A DNA stretch of 64,000 nucleotides from JAICJR01 sp963848495 (GTDB lineage: Bacteria > Actinomycetota > Thermoleophilia > Solirubrobacterales > Thermoleophilaceae): positions 682,001-746,000 of the forward strand of contig CAWKDV010000002.1 in assembly GCA_963848495.1 (NCBI GenBank). Direction: 5' to 3'. The notes below the pieces were generated by a model, which saw only the letters and a list, made by a program, of their open reading frames with translations, searched no databases and had not been told where the DNA came from. Numbering within the stretch: the first letter of the stretch is position 1; each line of letters begins with the position of its first letter. Positions 19,368 to 29,988 of this stretch are shown piece by piece. Both the position numbers and the translations under genes were made by a program.

Positions 19368-19775
19368 GCTGTGGCCGAGCGCCAGCATCCAGACGCCGGT
19401 ACCGAACAGGCACAGCGTGGCCAGTACGAGCACCGGTGCTGTGAGCCGGAGCAGCGGCTTGGGCGGTCCCTGCTCGCGGTAGGCCGCCGAGCCGGTGTAG
19501 TAGCGCGCGAAGCGGTAGCCGGTCGTCCCGAGCTTGAGCAGCAGCGGTGGGATCAGCACGAGCCCGATGAACATGTGCGGGCCCACCAGGCCCTCGACGT
19601 TCAGCACGGTCACGCCCTCGGCAACGAGCAGCAGCGCGAGCACCGTGGCCGTGACTCGCGTCAGCGCCGCGTTGCGGTCCGCGCCGGCACTGCGTGGCGG
19701 CGGCTTACGGGCGTGCGGCGGGCCCCCTCGCCGCCGCTCGGCTCCCTTGACGCGTGTGCGTCGCGCGACAGCCAT
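19122..19775 (-). CDS. Membrane protein, cytochrome b561-like layout
   Basis: The 217-residue protein has a basic N-terminus of about 30 residues and then four to five hydrophobic helices. Histidines inside or next to helices (Gly-Pro-His-Met-Phe, Ala-His-Lys-Val-Ser-Phe and Ile-His-Phe-Leu-Ala-His) are spaced as possible haem b ligands, and the layout recalls b561/DUF4405-type membrane domains. This is only a resemblance. It starts at the ATG at 19775, 4 nt after the small gene upstream. It is an odd member between polysaccharide genes, and a role in polymer synthesis is not evident. Confidence 0.7.
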   Translation of the reverse strand: MAVARRTRVKGAERRRGGPPHARKPPPRSAGADRNAALTRVTATVLALLLVAEGVTVLNVEGLVGPHMFIGLVLIPPLLLKLGTTGYRFARYYTGSAAYREQGPPKPLLRLTAPVLVLATLCLFGTGVWMLALGHSSGGVLTAHKVSFGIWAAVFAIHFLAHAPTVLRALRSDWKPAIRGAAAGPGLQAMLVLASLGAGIALAISLVGLISGFHGGD

Positions 19776-19779
19776 GGGC

Positions 19780-19944
19780 CTAATCCATGTCCGGCCAGTG
19801 CATCCGGTCCTCGATGTCGCAGCGCGCCCGCCGGAGCGCCACGCGCTCTGCTCTGCGCTCGCGCAGCGTGATCCGCGGCTCGCGCGGTCGTGCGGTATGC
19901 GGCTTGTGGACAGACGCGGGTAGGTGCAGCGCAAGCGTTCTCAT
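19780..19944 (-). CDS. Small Arg-rich hypothetical protein
   Basis: A possible 54-residue protein starting at the ATG at 19944. It is rich in Arg and His and ends Met-His-Trp-Pro-Asp-Met-Asp. It is 4 nt upstream of the membrane protein gene on the same strand, which supports coupling. No family is recognised and no strong ribosome site is visible, so it may not be real. Confidence 0.35.
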   Translation of the reverse strand: MRTLALHLPASVHKPHTARPREPRITLRERRAERVALRRARCDIEDRMHWPDMD

Positions 19945-20007
19945 GCTCTCCTTGCACCAAGATCGCCCGCACGCCACGATCCGGCATCCGTACTAACGCG
20001 ACGGCTT

Positions 20008-21408
20008 TTACGGAGAGCTACGGACGGGCGTCACGAGCGCGATCTGCGCGCGCCGCCGGGCGGGCGCCAGCTCGGGCAGCGTGAACGTCGAGCCGATCAG
20101 ACCCGCCCACGTCCACACGAGAAGCGTCGGGAAGGGATAAGAAGAGGGCGCGAAGTTGATGATCACGAGCAGGTCGGCTGCCATCGCCACCAGCCCGATG
20201 CGCCATAACCGCAACTCCGGGGTATCCGGCGGTACGAAGATCGCGCCTCCGAGCCCCAGCGCGAGAGCGAGTGCCCAGAGGGTTGCGCCGATCAGACCAA
20301 GCTCAACGGCGTTGCGTAGGGGCAGGTTGTGCGCGGGAACGCCGATCCCGATGAGCGGGTAGCTGCCGGCGGAGCGGAAGTACGGCGGACTTTCCGCCAC
20401 AAAGCCATTCCAGCCGAACCCGAGCAACGGCTTCGCGTTGATCATGTTGATGGCGGCTCTCGCCACGTTCTTGCGGACCCAGATGGAGCTCTGATCGTGC
20501 GTCCGGCTGTGGAAGCTGCCGGAGAAGCCCGGCACGATGGCCAGCGCCAGGACCGTCGTGGTGGCGCCGATCACCACCGCGTGGAGCAGGAAGCGCCGCA
20601 GCTCGGCGAAGCCGGCCAGCGCCAGCAGCGCCCCGACCGCAGCGCCGAGCCAGACCTCGCGTGTGAGCGTGAACAGGCACCCCGCGACGCATAGCGCGGC
20701 CACGGCGGCGCAGGCCACGCGCGCACGGCGGTCGCGCCAGATGGCCAGTCCCATCGTCGCCGCCACCCCGCACTCGAACAGCGCCACGCCGTTGGCAATC
20801 GCTTCGACGAACGGTCCACGAGCGCGATCGCCGTGTGAGCCATACGCCGGATCGAGGATGTACTTCGGCCACACGAGCGAGTTCAGTTTCAGGATCTCGA
20901 ATAGCGCGGTGAGGCCGAGATATCCGCCCAGCGCGATGAGCGTGCCGAGGAGAATGCGCCGCTGACGCTCGGTGGCGAACGCCAGTGGTGCCAAGAAGAA
21001 CATCCAGTAGGGCACTACGCCCAGCCGATCGAGGAGCTCGTACAAGGTTCCCTGCTGGTGCAGGGTTCCCGAGAGGTAGGCCGACCCCAGCGCCCACAGG
21101 GATACCGCGACCAGCAGCAGGTGGAGCGGTTGTGGGCGCAGGGGGAAGCGCCGGCCGTCGCGCGTGGCCCGCGCGATCAGCGCAAGGCTGCCTGCGGCGA
21201 TCAGCACACGGCTCGGGCTGATCGGTACGCCGAGCTTCGCGCCGCTGCCGACGAATACATCTGTCGCAATGCCACCGGACAGGAGCCAGGCGGGATCGAT
21301 CTGGCGCGCCACGTAGACAACAGCCGCCAGCCCCGCGATCGCCAGCAGGGAGACGATCAGCTCAGTCGGCCCGTTTGGGAGGTGGAACGAGAGCGCGAAC
21401 GGCGGCAC
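20008..21408 (-). CDS. O-antigen ligase / polymerase-like membrane protein (Wzy-like)
   Basis: The 466-residue protein has about a dozen hydrophobic helices and a large hydrophilic loop around residues 310-370 that contains Phe-Gly-Trp-Asn-Gly-Phe and Ala-His-Asn-Leu-Pro-Leu-Arg. This matches the Wzy_C / O-antigen ligase pattern, where the loop His and Arg are functional. It probably polymerises or ligates the exported repeat units. It lies 7 nt downstream of the Wzz-like gene on the same strand. Confidence 0.85.
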   Translation of the reverse strand: MPPFALSFHLPNGPTELIVSLLAIAGLAAVVYVARQIDPAWLLSGGIATDVFVGSGAKLGVPISPSRVLIAAGSLALIARATRDGRRFPLRPQPLHLLLVAVSLWALGSAYLSGTLHQQGTLYELLDRLGVVPYWMFFLAPLAFATERQRRILLGTLIALGGYLGLTALFEILKLNSLVWPKYILDPAYGSHGDRARGPFVEAIANGVALFECGVAATMGLAIWRDRRARVACAAVAALCVAGCLFTLTREVWLGAAVGALLALAGFAELRRFLLHAVVIGATTTVLALAIVPGFSGSFHSRTHDQSSIWVRKNVARAAINMINAKPLLGFGWNGFVAESPPYFRSAGSYPLIGIGVPAHNLPLRNAVELGLIGATLWALALALGLGGAIFVPPDTPELRLWRIGLVAMAADLLVIINFAPSSYPFPTLLVWTWAGLIGSTFTLPELAPARRRAQIALVTPVRSSP

Positions 21409-21415
21409 TGCTTCG

Positions 21416-22300
21416 CTACGCGGCGGACGCCGCCCTTATCCGCTGCAGCGGCTCGTCCACGCGGCGCTGGCTCACGCGCACGGCGAGCGCGATGCCTATC
21501 GCCAGTCCCACGACTGCCGCCACGAACAGCAGCTTCTGCAACACCGAGCTCCGGTCGCTCGTCGCGGAGTTCGCGGGAGCGAGGATCTGAAGGACGTTGC
21601 TGGTTGCGCCGACTCGCTTGGCGTTGCCGTAAAGGCTCGCGAACACGGCGCCGCGCAGCTTGGCCGAGTCGAGCTCCTGCATCGCGCGGGTCACCGCACG
21701 CCTGGTGGCTGGAGTTGGCCGGTGTGCGTAGGCAGCCTGCGCGCTGCCGACGTCGAGTGACGCCCGGTGTTGCTCGCTCGCGGCTCGCTTGAAGGCCCTC
21801 AACGCAGACGACGTGCCGGCCGCCGACGCATTGAGCCCGTCCACGTAGCGCACCAATGCTCGTGAGGCCGCGTTGGCGAGCTTCTCGGCGTCGTGCGCTG
21901 AGGACCCCGTCGCCTGGATGAGGAACAGCGGGGTCTGACCGACCGGCGATGCCGTCAGCCGCTTGCTCGCTTGAAGTGCGCTGACGTGGAGTGCTTTGCC
22001 CGCGGGCTGGGTCACAGCGCCGGCGTGGATCGCTTGTGCATAGGTCGCCGCGAGGCCCTGCGCGGCGGTCACGTAGCTCGGTGCCTGCGCTGCCACGTCG
22101 AGCTGCCCCAGCGTGAGTCTCGATTGCGCGGTGTAGCTGGGCGTGCGTTTCATCGCGTACGCGCCCGCCAGCGCCATCAATGCGAGCGCGGGCAGCAGCA
22201 CCAGCGGCCAGTGCTTCCGCACCGCATCACGAACTTTCAGCGGGGCCTCGCCCCGCTCGCGAACTTCCGAAACGGTCTGCAAGCTGCTTCTCCCTGCCAC
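21416..22300 (-). CDS. Wzz-like polysaccharide chain-length / capsular transport protein
   Basis: A 294-residue protein with two membrane helices at the ends (about residues 31-49 and 254-272) and a long helical middle, the polysaccharide co-polymerase layout. The N-terminal segment after helix 1 (Ser-Tyr-Thr-Ala-Gln-Ser-Arg-Leu-Thr-Leu) resembles the Wzz domain. There is no C-terminal tyrosine kinase domain. The neighbouring Wzy-like gene supports a role in chain-length control. Confidence 0.82.
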   Translation of the reverse strand: MAGRSSLQTVSEVRERGEAPLKVRDAVRKHWPLVLLPALALMALAGAYAMKRTPSYTAQSRLTLGQLDVAAQAPSYVTAAQGLAATYAQAIHAGAVTQPAGKALHVSALQASKRLTASPVGQTPLFLIQATGSSAHDAEKLANAASRALVRYVDGLNASAAGTSSALRAFKRAASEQHRASLDVGSAQAAYAHRPTPATRRAVTRAMQELDSAKLRGAVFASLYGNAKRVGATSNVLQILAPANSATSDRSSVLQKLLFVAAVVGLAIGIALAVRVSQRRVDEPLQRIRAASAA

Positions 22301-22418
22301 GCCGGCTCCCGCGCCGGCAGAAGTCAGCGCATGATGGCAAAGCGCGACGCGGCGGGCGCCGGTTGCGCCACACGGAACCGGCGCGCGACAAGCCCACCGT
22401 CCATATTCTCGCGCGCAT

Positions 22419-24359
22419 ATGCAGGGGCAGGGGATCAGGCCGCCGGTCGACGTCGTCGTGCCGTTCTACGGGCCGCGAGCCTCGCTCGAGCGGCTGGTGC
22501 GCGGCATGTCCGCGCTGCGGCTCGGACCGGGCGACACGCTCACGATCGTGGACAACCGCCCGCCCGGCGCCGAGCCGGTGCCGGGGACCGTGCGCGCGTC
22601 CGAGCTGCAGTCCTCCTATTACGCGCGCAACCGCGGCGCGGAGCTGGGCGGCGCCGACTGGATCCTGTTCCTCGACGCGGACGTCACGCCTCCGCCCGAC
22701 CTGCTCGACCGCTACTTCGAGGAGCTGCCGGCCGAGCGCACCGGCGTGCTCGCCGGAGAGGTGGAGGACGAGCCCGGCGCCACCACCGCGGCGCGCTTCG
22801 CCGCGCTCAAGCGGACGATGAGCCAGCGCAACACGCTCGGCGCCGGATACGCGCAGACCGCCAACTGCGCGGTGCGGCGGACCGCCTTCGAGCAGGTGGG
22901 CGGCTTCTTCGAGGAGATCCGCTCGGGCGGCGACGCCGACCTCTGCTTCCGCCTCCGCGAGGCCGGCTGGGAGCTCGAGCCGCGCGAGTGCGCGGCCGTG
23001 GTGCACGCCACGCGGCAGTCGCTTCGCAAGCTGCTGCGCCAGCGCGCCCGCATGGGTGCCGGCGCCGCCTGGCTCGAGCGGCGCCACCCCGGCACGTTCC
23101 CGCCGGCGCGCTGGCCGGGCCTGCTGGCGTGGGGCGGCCTCAGCCTCGCCCGGGCCGGGACGGCCGCGCTCCGCGGGCGCACCGACGAGGCCGTGCTGCG
23201 TGCGGTCGACCCGCTCACCGCCTGGGCCTTCGAGGCGGGCCGGATGCTGCCGAACAGCGCACCGGCCAGTGCGCCGCGCCGCGCGCGCCGAAGCGACGCG
23301 GAGCCGCTCCCCGTCTCGGTCGTGATCCCCGCCTACAACCGCGAGCGCATGCTGCGCCGCGCTCTGGAGAGCGTGAGGGCGCAGCGCCGCCGGCCCGCCG
23401 AGGTGATCGTGGTGGACGACGCCTCCAGCGACGGCACCGCTCGGGTGGCCGAGGAGCTGGGCGCGCGCGTGGTGCGGCACGAGCAGAACCGCGGCGAGGG
23501 CGGGTCGCGCAACAGCGGCATCGCGGCGGCCAGCCAGCCCTGGGTGGCGCTGCTCGACTCGGACGACGAATGGCTGCCGCACCACCTCGAAACGCTCTGG
23601 TCGGGCCGCGATGGCCACGTGCTGCTGGCCTGCTCGGCGCTCCGCTGCGGCGAGGACCCGGCGCGCGACCGCTTCCACGGCGCCGCCGCCGGCCCGCTCG
23701 TGCTGCGCAGCCCGGCCGACATCGTCTACCCCGAGAACCCGGTGCCTGTGAGCGCGGGCATGTTCAAGCGCGAGGTGGCGCTCGCCGCGGGCGGCTACGG
23801 CGAGCGGCCCCACTGCGCCGACTTCGACTTCCTGCTGCGCTGCCTCGAGCACGGCACGGGCTTCGTGCGTCCGGAGGTGGGCGCGCTCTACCACGTGCAC
23901 CAGGACCAGGCGTCCGGCCAGCGCGCGGCGATGAAGACCGCCCACACCGAGATCGTGCGCTCCTACGCGGACCGCCGCTGGTACTCGCCGGCCCAGCTCG
24001 AGCGCTGGCGCGCCGCGGTGGCGTGGGACCTCTACCGCCTGAGCGGTGGCGTGCGCGGGGCTGCCGCGCTCCTGCGGCCCGGCCGGGCGTCCGCGCTCGT
24101 GCGCCTGTGGATGTGGCGGCTGCGCGTGCGCCGCCGCAGCGCGGCCGTGGGGCGCGACGGCGGGCCCTCGCTCGCCCTGCTGCCCGGCGCTTCGAGCGCC
24201 CCGGCGGGGTTCGCGCGTGTATATGACCTCCGCGACCGCTCGCGGCTCGCTGCGCTGGCGGCGCTGGCGCGGCGCCCGGCCGCCTTCGCGCTTGCCGGCT
24301 CGCGCATCGACGCCGCGGCCGCGCGCGCCCTCGGCGTCCGGACCCTGGAGCTCGCGTGA
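22419..24359 (+). CDS. Two-domain protein with tandem GT2 glycosyltransferase domains
   Basis: The 646-residue protein joins two GT2 domains. Domain 1 (about residues 8-230) has Val-Val-Val-Pro-Phe-Tyr-Gly-Pro, Phe-Leu-Asp-Ala-Asp-Val (the DxD) and Gly-Gly-Asp-Ala-Asp-Leu-Cys-Phe-Arg. Domain 2 (about residues 300-520) has Val-Val-Ile-Pro-Ala-Tyr-Asn-Arg, Val-Asp-Asp-Ala-Ser-Ser-Asp-Gly-Thr and Leu-Asp-Ser-Asp-Asp-Glu-Trp. The last 110 residues are basic then Ala-rich without a known domain. Two domains could add two successive sugars. The next GT2 gene overlaps it by 4 nt. Confidence 0.88.
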   Translation: MQGQGIRPPVDVVVPFYGPRASLERLVRGMSALRLGPGDTLTIVDNRPPGAEPVPGTVRASELQSSYYARNRGAELGGADWILFLDADVTPPPDLLDRYFEELPAERTGVLAGEVEDEPGATTAARFAALKRTMSQRNTLGAGYAQTANCAVRRTAFEQVGGFFEEIRSGGDADLCFRLREAGWELEPRECAAVVHATRQSLRKLLRQRARMGAGAAWLERRHPGTFPPARWPGLLAWGGLSLARAGTAALRGRTDEAVLRAVDPLTAWAFEAGRMLPNSAPASAPRRARRSDAEPLPVSVVIPAYNRERMLRRALESVRAQRRRPAEVIVVDDASSDGTARVAEELGARVVRHEQNRGEGGSRNSGIAAASQPWVALLDSDDEWLPHHLETLWSGRDGHVLLACSALRCGEDPARDRFHGAAAGPLVLRSPADIVYPENPVPVSAGMFKREVALAAGGYGERPHCADFDFLLRCLEHGTGFVRPEVGALYHVHQDQASGQRAAMKTAHTEIVRSYADRRWYSPAQLERWRAAVAWDLYRLSGGVRGAAALLRPGRASALVRLWMWRLRVRRRSAAVGRDGGPSLALLPGASSAPAGFARVYDLRDRSRLAALAALARRPAAFALAGSRIDAAAARALGVRTLELA

Positions 24360-25264
24360 GCCTGCCCGCCTACGCGATCGTGACGCCGGTGAAGGACGAG
24401 GCCGCGCGCCTCCGGCTCACCGCGCAGTCGATCGAGGCTCAGACCCACCGGCCGGTCCGCTGGGTGATCGTCGACGACGGCTCGAGCGACGGCACGCGCC
24501 AGCTCGCGGACGAGCTGGCGAGCGGCTCGCCCTGGATCTCGGCCTTCGACTCCGGGCTCGCCGGCGAGCGCGCCCGCGGCGGCCGCGTGGTGCGGGCGTT
24601 CGCCCGCGGCTGCGCCGAGCTGCGCGAGCCGTACGAGTTCGTCGTCAAGCTCGACGGCGACATCACGCTGCCGCCGGACTACTTCGAGCGCGTGGCGGCC
24701 ACGTTCGCGCTCGATCCGGGCGCCGGCATCGTCGGCGGCCGCGTGCTCGTGCACGACGGGTGCGACTGGGTGCCCGAGAAGGTCGGCCGCCACACGGTCC
24801 ACGGCGCGATCAAGGCCTATCGCGTCCAGTGCCTCGAGGAGATCGGCGGCCTGCGGCCGTCGATGGGCTGGGACGGCATCGACGAGTACGCGGCCAAGGC
24901 CCGCGGCTGGAAGGTGATCCCGCTGGACGGCCTCGAGGTGCGCCACCACACGATGCGCGGCTCGAAGCAGCGCTGGTGGCGGGCACGCGTCGAGGAGGGC
25001 CGGGGCACCCGCTACATGGGCTACCGGCCCTCGTTCGTCCTGGTGCGCGCGGGCTACCGGATGCTGGTCGAACGCCCGCCGGTCGTCGGCGGGCTCGGCG
25101 TGCTGGCGGGCTGGCTCGCCGCCACCGCGGCCCGCTCGCCCGTCGTCGACGACCCCGCGGCCGTGGCGGCGCTGCGCGCCGAGCAGAGGGACCGCCTGCG
25201 CCGCCTCCTCTCAGGCGGCGGCGTGGAGCCCGACCGGGCTACGCCTGGACAGGCTGCCCGTTAG
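24356..25264 (+). CDS. Glycosyltransferase family 2
   Basis: A 302-residue GT2 enzyme starting with GTG inside the stop of the preceding gene (GTGA). The nucleotide-binding segment is Ile-Val-Thr-Pro-Val-Lys-Asp-Glu and Val-Asp-Asp-Gly-Ser-Ser-Asp-Gly-Thr, with the DxD as Lys-Leu-Asp-Gly-Asp-Ile. The acceptor part contains Gly-Trp-Asp-Gly-Ile-Asp-Glu. It is the last gene of the main polysaccharide locus and its end overlaps the convergent ohr gene by 26 nt. Confidence 0.88.
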   Translation: MSLPAYAIVTPVKDEAARLRLTAQSIEAQTHRPVRWVIVDDGSSDGTRQLADELASGSPWISAFDSGLAGERARGGRVVRAFARGCAELREPYEFVVKLDGDITLPPDYFERVAATFALDPGAGIVGGRVLVHDGCDWVPEKVGRHTVHGAIKAYRVQCLEEIGGLRPSMGWDGIDEYAAKARGWKVIPLDGLEVRHHTMRGSKQRWWRARVEEGRGTRYMGYRPSFVLVRAGYRMLVERPPVVGGLGVLAGWLAATAARSPVVDDPAAVAALRAEQRDRLRRLLSGGGVEPDRATPGQAAR

Positions 25265-25682
25265 CGGTCAGCTCCACCTCGACGTTCCCCCGCGTGGCGT
25301 TCGAGTAGGGGCAGACCTGGTGCGCCGCCTTCACGATCTCGGCGGCCTTCGCCGGATCGTCCACGTCGGGCAGGCTCACGTCGAGCCGCGCGGCGATGTT
25401 GAAGGCGCGCGTCTCGGGGTTCGAGACGAGCATGACCTTGGAGTCGATGGCCACCTCGCCGAGCTCGGTGTCCATCCGCCGCCCGACGACGCTGAGCGCG
25501 CCCTCGAAGCAGGCCGCCCAGCCCACCGCGAAGAGCTGCTCGGGATTGGTGCCGCCGCCCGGCCCGCCGTTCTCGACGGGTATGCGCAGCTGGACGTCGA
25601 GCAGGCCGTCGGATGTCCGCCCATGACCCTCCGCGCGGCCACCCGTCACGTGGGCCTCCGCCGTGTAATAGACCTTGCTCAT
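25239..25682 (-). CDS. ohr: Organic hydroperoxide resistance protein (Ohr/OsmC family)
   Basis: The 147-residue protein has the full Ohr layout: Asn-Pro-Glu-Gln-Leu-Phe-Ala-Val-Gly-Trp-Ala-Ala-Cys58-Phe and Val-Cys124-Pro-Tyr-Ser-Asn-Ala-Thr-Arg-Gly-Asn, the two redox-active cysteines of a thiol peroxidase that reduces organic hydroperoxides. Its ATG overlaps the TGA of the HxlR gene upstream (ATGA), so both are translated from one message. Ohr genes are usually controlled by a MarR-type OhrR. Here an HxlR-type regulator takes that position. Confidence 0.93.
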   Translation of the reverse strand: MSKVYYTAEAHVTGGRAEGHGRTSDGLLDVQLRIPVENGGPGGGTNPEQLFAVGWAACFEGALSVVGRRMDTELGEVAIDSKVMLVSNPETRAFNIAARLDVSLPDVDDPAKAAEIVKAAHQVCPYSNATRGNVEVELTANGQPVQA

Positions 25683-25988
25683 ACCTTGATCCCCCTCTGG
25701 GCGTAAGCCCGCAGCGCCTCGATCACCGGCGCGAGCGCCTTGCCCTTGTCGGTCAGCCGGTACTCCACCGCCGGCGGCGTGGATGGAACCACAGTCCGCT
25801 TCACCAGGCCCGCCGCCTCGAGATCGCGGAGGCGCTCGGCGAGCATCCGCGGCGAGATCCCGTCGATCGCCTCGACGAACTCGTTGAAACGCAAAGCGCC
25901 GCTCAGGGCGGCGAACAGGATCGACAGGAGCCAGCGCCGCTCGAGGAGGTCCGCCGCGCGGCGGACCTCCTCGGGAACGGGCTCACAC

Positions 25989-26005
<17 letters not shown>
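25679..26005 (-). CDS. HxlR family transcriptional regulator, possible thiol redox sensor
   Basis: A 108-residue winged-helix protein of the HxlR/YodB family: Leu-Glu-Arg-Arg-Trp-Leu-Leu-Ser-Ile-Leu, then Phe-Asn-Glu-Phe, Gly-Ile-Ser-Pro-Arg-Met-Leu-Ala-Glu-Arg-Leu and Tyr-Arg-Leu-Thr-Asp-Lys-Gly. It carries Cys4 and Cys7 at the N-terminus, in the region where YodB and related repressors sense oxidants. The start lies inside the last 17 nt of lon and the stop overlaps ohr. Control of the lon-hxlR-ohr message through the palindrome at 28290 is a reasonable inference. Confidence 0.9.
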
Positions 26006-28271
<2,266 letters not shown>

Positions 28272-28279
28272 GATAAAGA

Positions 28280-28283
28280 CTCC
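28280..28283 (-). promoter_or_regulatory. Ribosome binding site of lon
   Basis: GGAG on the minus strand, 8 nt before the GTG at 28271. It decides the lon start in favour of this GTG rather than the longer open frame that reaches 28445. Confidence 0.7.
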
Positions 28284-28289
28284 ATATCT

Positions 28290-28306
28290 ACTTACGGAAC
28301 GTAAGT
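28290..28306. promoter_or_regulatory. Perfect palindrome upstream of lon (operator candidate)
   Basis: ACTTACG-GAA-CGTAAGT is a perfect 7-bp inverted repeat with a 3-bp centre, 19 bp upstream of the lon start. It is positioned to overlap a lon promoter. Because an HxlR-type regulator is encoded in the same operon, autoregulation through this site is the simplest idea. No binding evidence exists in the sequence. Confidence 0.6.
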
Positions 28307-28362
28307 CAGGATAGCGGGCGTATGGTTGGGCGTCCATCGATTCGGGTACGCCCAGCGCGCCA

Positions 28363-29430
28363 GTGCGCGTCCTCTTCCTCCAGCAGCAGCCGTGCGCCCG
28401 CGCGCGCAAGTACGCGGCCGCCTTGTCCGCATCGCGGCCCGACATCGAGCTCGGCTTCGCCCACCGCGGGCGGACGCTCGATGAGACCTACGGGACCGGC
28501 GACGAGCTGTTCCGGCACTGGTGGAGGCTGGGGGAGAGGCCGGCGCGGGACCTGCGCGAGCTGCTGGCCGAGTTCTCGCCCGACCTCATCCACAGCCACA
28601 GCGACGAGCTCACCGTGCTTGCGATCGACCTCGCCGGCGGCCGCATCCCCGTGCTCCACGACGTGCACGACCTCTGGAGCCTCTCCGGCCACGAGGGGCT
28701 CGACGTCGAGCGGCGCGCCGTCGAGGAGAGCGCCGCGCTCGTCACGGTCTCGCCCGAGCTGCTGGAGGAGATCTCGCTGCGCTACGTGCGCCCGCAGCTC
28801 ACCTGCATCTTCCCCAACTACGCGCTCGAGCGGGACCTGCCCACGGTGCTCCCCCCGCCCGGCCGCCCGAGGGCGGACCCGCCGCGGATCGTCTACCAGG
28901 GCGCCCTCTCCACGAACGGGGACCACTACGACCTGCGCGAGATCTTCCGGGCGATCGCAGGCCAGGGCATCGCCCTCGACATCTACCCCGCGCGCGAGGC
29001 GCCGGCATACGGCGCGCTCGCGCTCGAGACGCCCGGCGTGCGCTGCCACGACACGCTGCGTCCCGACCGGCTCCAGCGGCTGCTCACCCGCTACGACTGG
29101 GGCTGGGCGGGCTTCAACGACCAGCTGAGCGCCGCCCACCTCGACACCGCACTGCCCAACAAGGTCTACGAGTACGCGGGCTGCGGCCTGCCGACGGTCA
29201 CGCTGCCGCACCGCGCGCTCAGCCGGCTGCTCGTCGAGGAGGAGCTCGGCATCTGCGTCGAGGACCTCTCCCAGGTGGCCGAGGCACTGGCAGCGGCCGA
29301 CATCCCCGCCCTGCGCCGGGGGATCGCCGAGCGCCGCTGGCAGTTCACCTTCGAGGGCAACATCGGCCGGATCGTGAGCCTCTACGAGGCGCTCGTCCGC
29401 GAGCCGATCGTCGGCATCGCCCGGCTCTAG
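28363..29430 (+). CDS. Glycosyltransferase (GT-B fold, group 1-like)
   Basis: A 355-residue protein starting with GTG. The N-terminal part reads Arg-Val-Leu-Phe-Leu-Gln-Gln-Gln-Pro and contains Leu-Ile-His-Ser-His-Ser-Asp and Asp-Val-His-Asp-Leu-Trp, as in GT4 acceptor domains. The C-terminal part has Asn-Lys-Val-Tyr-Glu-Tyr-Ala-Gly-Cys-Gly-Leu-Pro-Thr-Val, the donor-site region. It is a lone glycosyltransferase separated from the main glycan locus by the lon operon, divergent from lon, and its end overlaps the convergent marR gene by 4 nt. Confidence 0.82.
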   Translation: MRVLFLQQQPCARARKYAAALSASRPDIELGFAHRGRTLDETYGTGDELFRHWWRLGERPARDLRELLAEFSPDLIHSHSDELTVLAIDLAGGRIPVLHDVHDLWSLSGHEGLDVERRAVEESAALVTVSPELLEEISLRYVRPQLTCIFPNYALERDLPTVLPPPGRPRADPPRIVYQGALSTNGDHYDLREIFRAIAGQGIALDIYPAREAPAYGALALETPGVRCHDTLRPDRLQRLLTRYDWGWAGFNDQLSAAHLDTALPNKVYEYAGCGLPTVTLPHRALSRLLVEEELGICVEDLSQVAEALAAADIPALRRGIAERRWQFTFEGNIGRIVSLYEALVREPIVGIARL

Positions 29431-29927
29431 CTCTGCGGCGGCCAGACGTCGGCGCTCACCACTCCGGGCAGCGCCTTCTCGAACAGCTCGGCGAGCTGCC
29501 CCGCGTCGCGCCGGCTCAGGCGGCCGAGGTAGAGCTCGCGCGCCACCGCGTGGTGGGTGACCTGCGCCGCGCGCAGGCACTCCAGCCCGAGCTGCGTGAG
29601 CACGGCGTGGAAGGAGCGGCCGTCGGCCGGGTCGACCTCGCGCACCACCAGCCCGTCTCGCTCGAGCTGGTCGACCATCCGCGTGACCCCGCTTGGATGC
29701 GTGAGCCGCCGCTCGGCCAGCTCGCTCATCCGCAGCCGCCGCTCGGGCGCGCCCACCAGCGTGATCAGCACCCCGTAGTGCCCGAGCGACATGTCGTGCT
29801 CGGCCAGCAGGCGCCGCTCGAGCTCCCGCGTCACGGCGGCATGCAGCCGCAGCATCCCCCGCCAGGCCGCGAACTCCTCGGTGGTCATCGGGTCGGGCTC
29901 GGGGAGGTCTGCCGAATTACTTGACAT
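29427..29927 (-). CDS. MarR family transcriptional regulator
   Basis: A winged-helix MarR protein of 166 residues from the ATG at 29927. The DNA-binding region shows Leu-Gly-His-Tyr-Gly-Val-Leu-Ile-Thr-Leu, Arg-Met-Ser-Glu-Leu-Ala-Glu and Pro-Ser-Gly-Val-Thr-Arg-Met-Val-Asp-Gln-Leu-Glu-Arg-Asp-Gly-Leu-Val, then the wing with Asp-Pro-Ala-Asp-Gly-Arg. It is divergent from an O-methyltransferase gene, with repeated elements and a promoter between the two starts, so it probably represses that gene and itself. Confidence 0.9.
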   Translation of the reverse strand: MSSNSADLPEPDPMTTEEFAAWRGMLRLHAAVTRELERRLLAEHDMSLGHYGVLITLVGAPERRLRMSELAERRLTHPSGVTRMVDQLERDGLVVREVDPADGRSFHAVLTQLGLECLRAAQVTHHAVARELYLGRLSRRDAGQLAELFEKALPGVVSADVWPPQS

Positions 29928-29980
29928 CCGCAACTACTTCGGTGAATACTTGCATGCGTCAAGCAACTATATGAGGAGGA
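29919..29980. promoter_or_regulatory. Divergent promoter / operator region between marR and O-methyltransferase
   Basis: On the plus strand a TTGACA (29921-29926) and an AATACT (29945-29950) are 18 bp apart, a good promoter for the O-methyltransferase. Two related blocks flank it: ACTTGACAT followed by GCAACTA (29919-29936), and ACTTGCATG followed by GCAACTA (29948-29969). The second block also forms a CTTG-N7-CAAG dyad. GAGGAGGA at 29973-29980 is the ribosome site for the GTG at 29989. Repeated half-sites over a promoter are what a MarR operator would look like. Confidence 0.55.
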
Positions 29981-29988
29981 GTGCCGCC

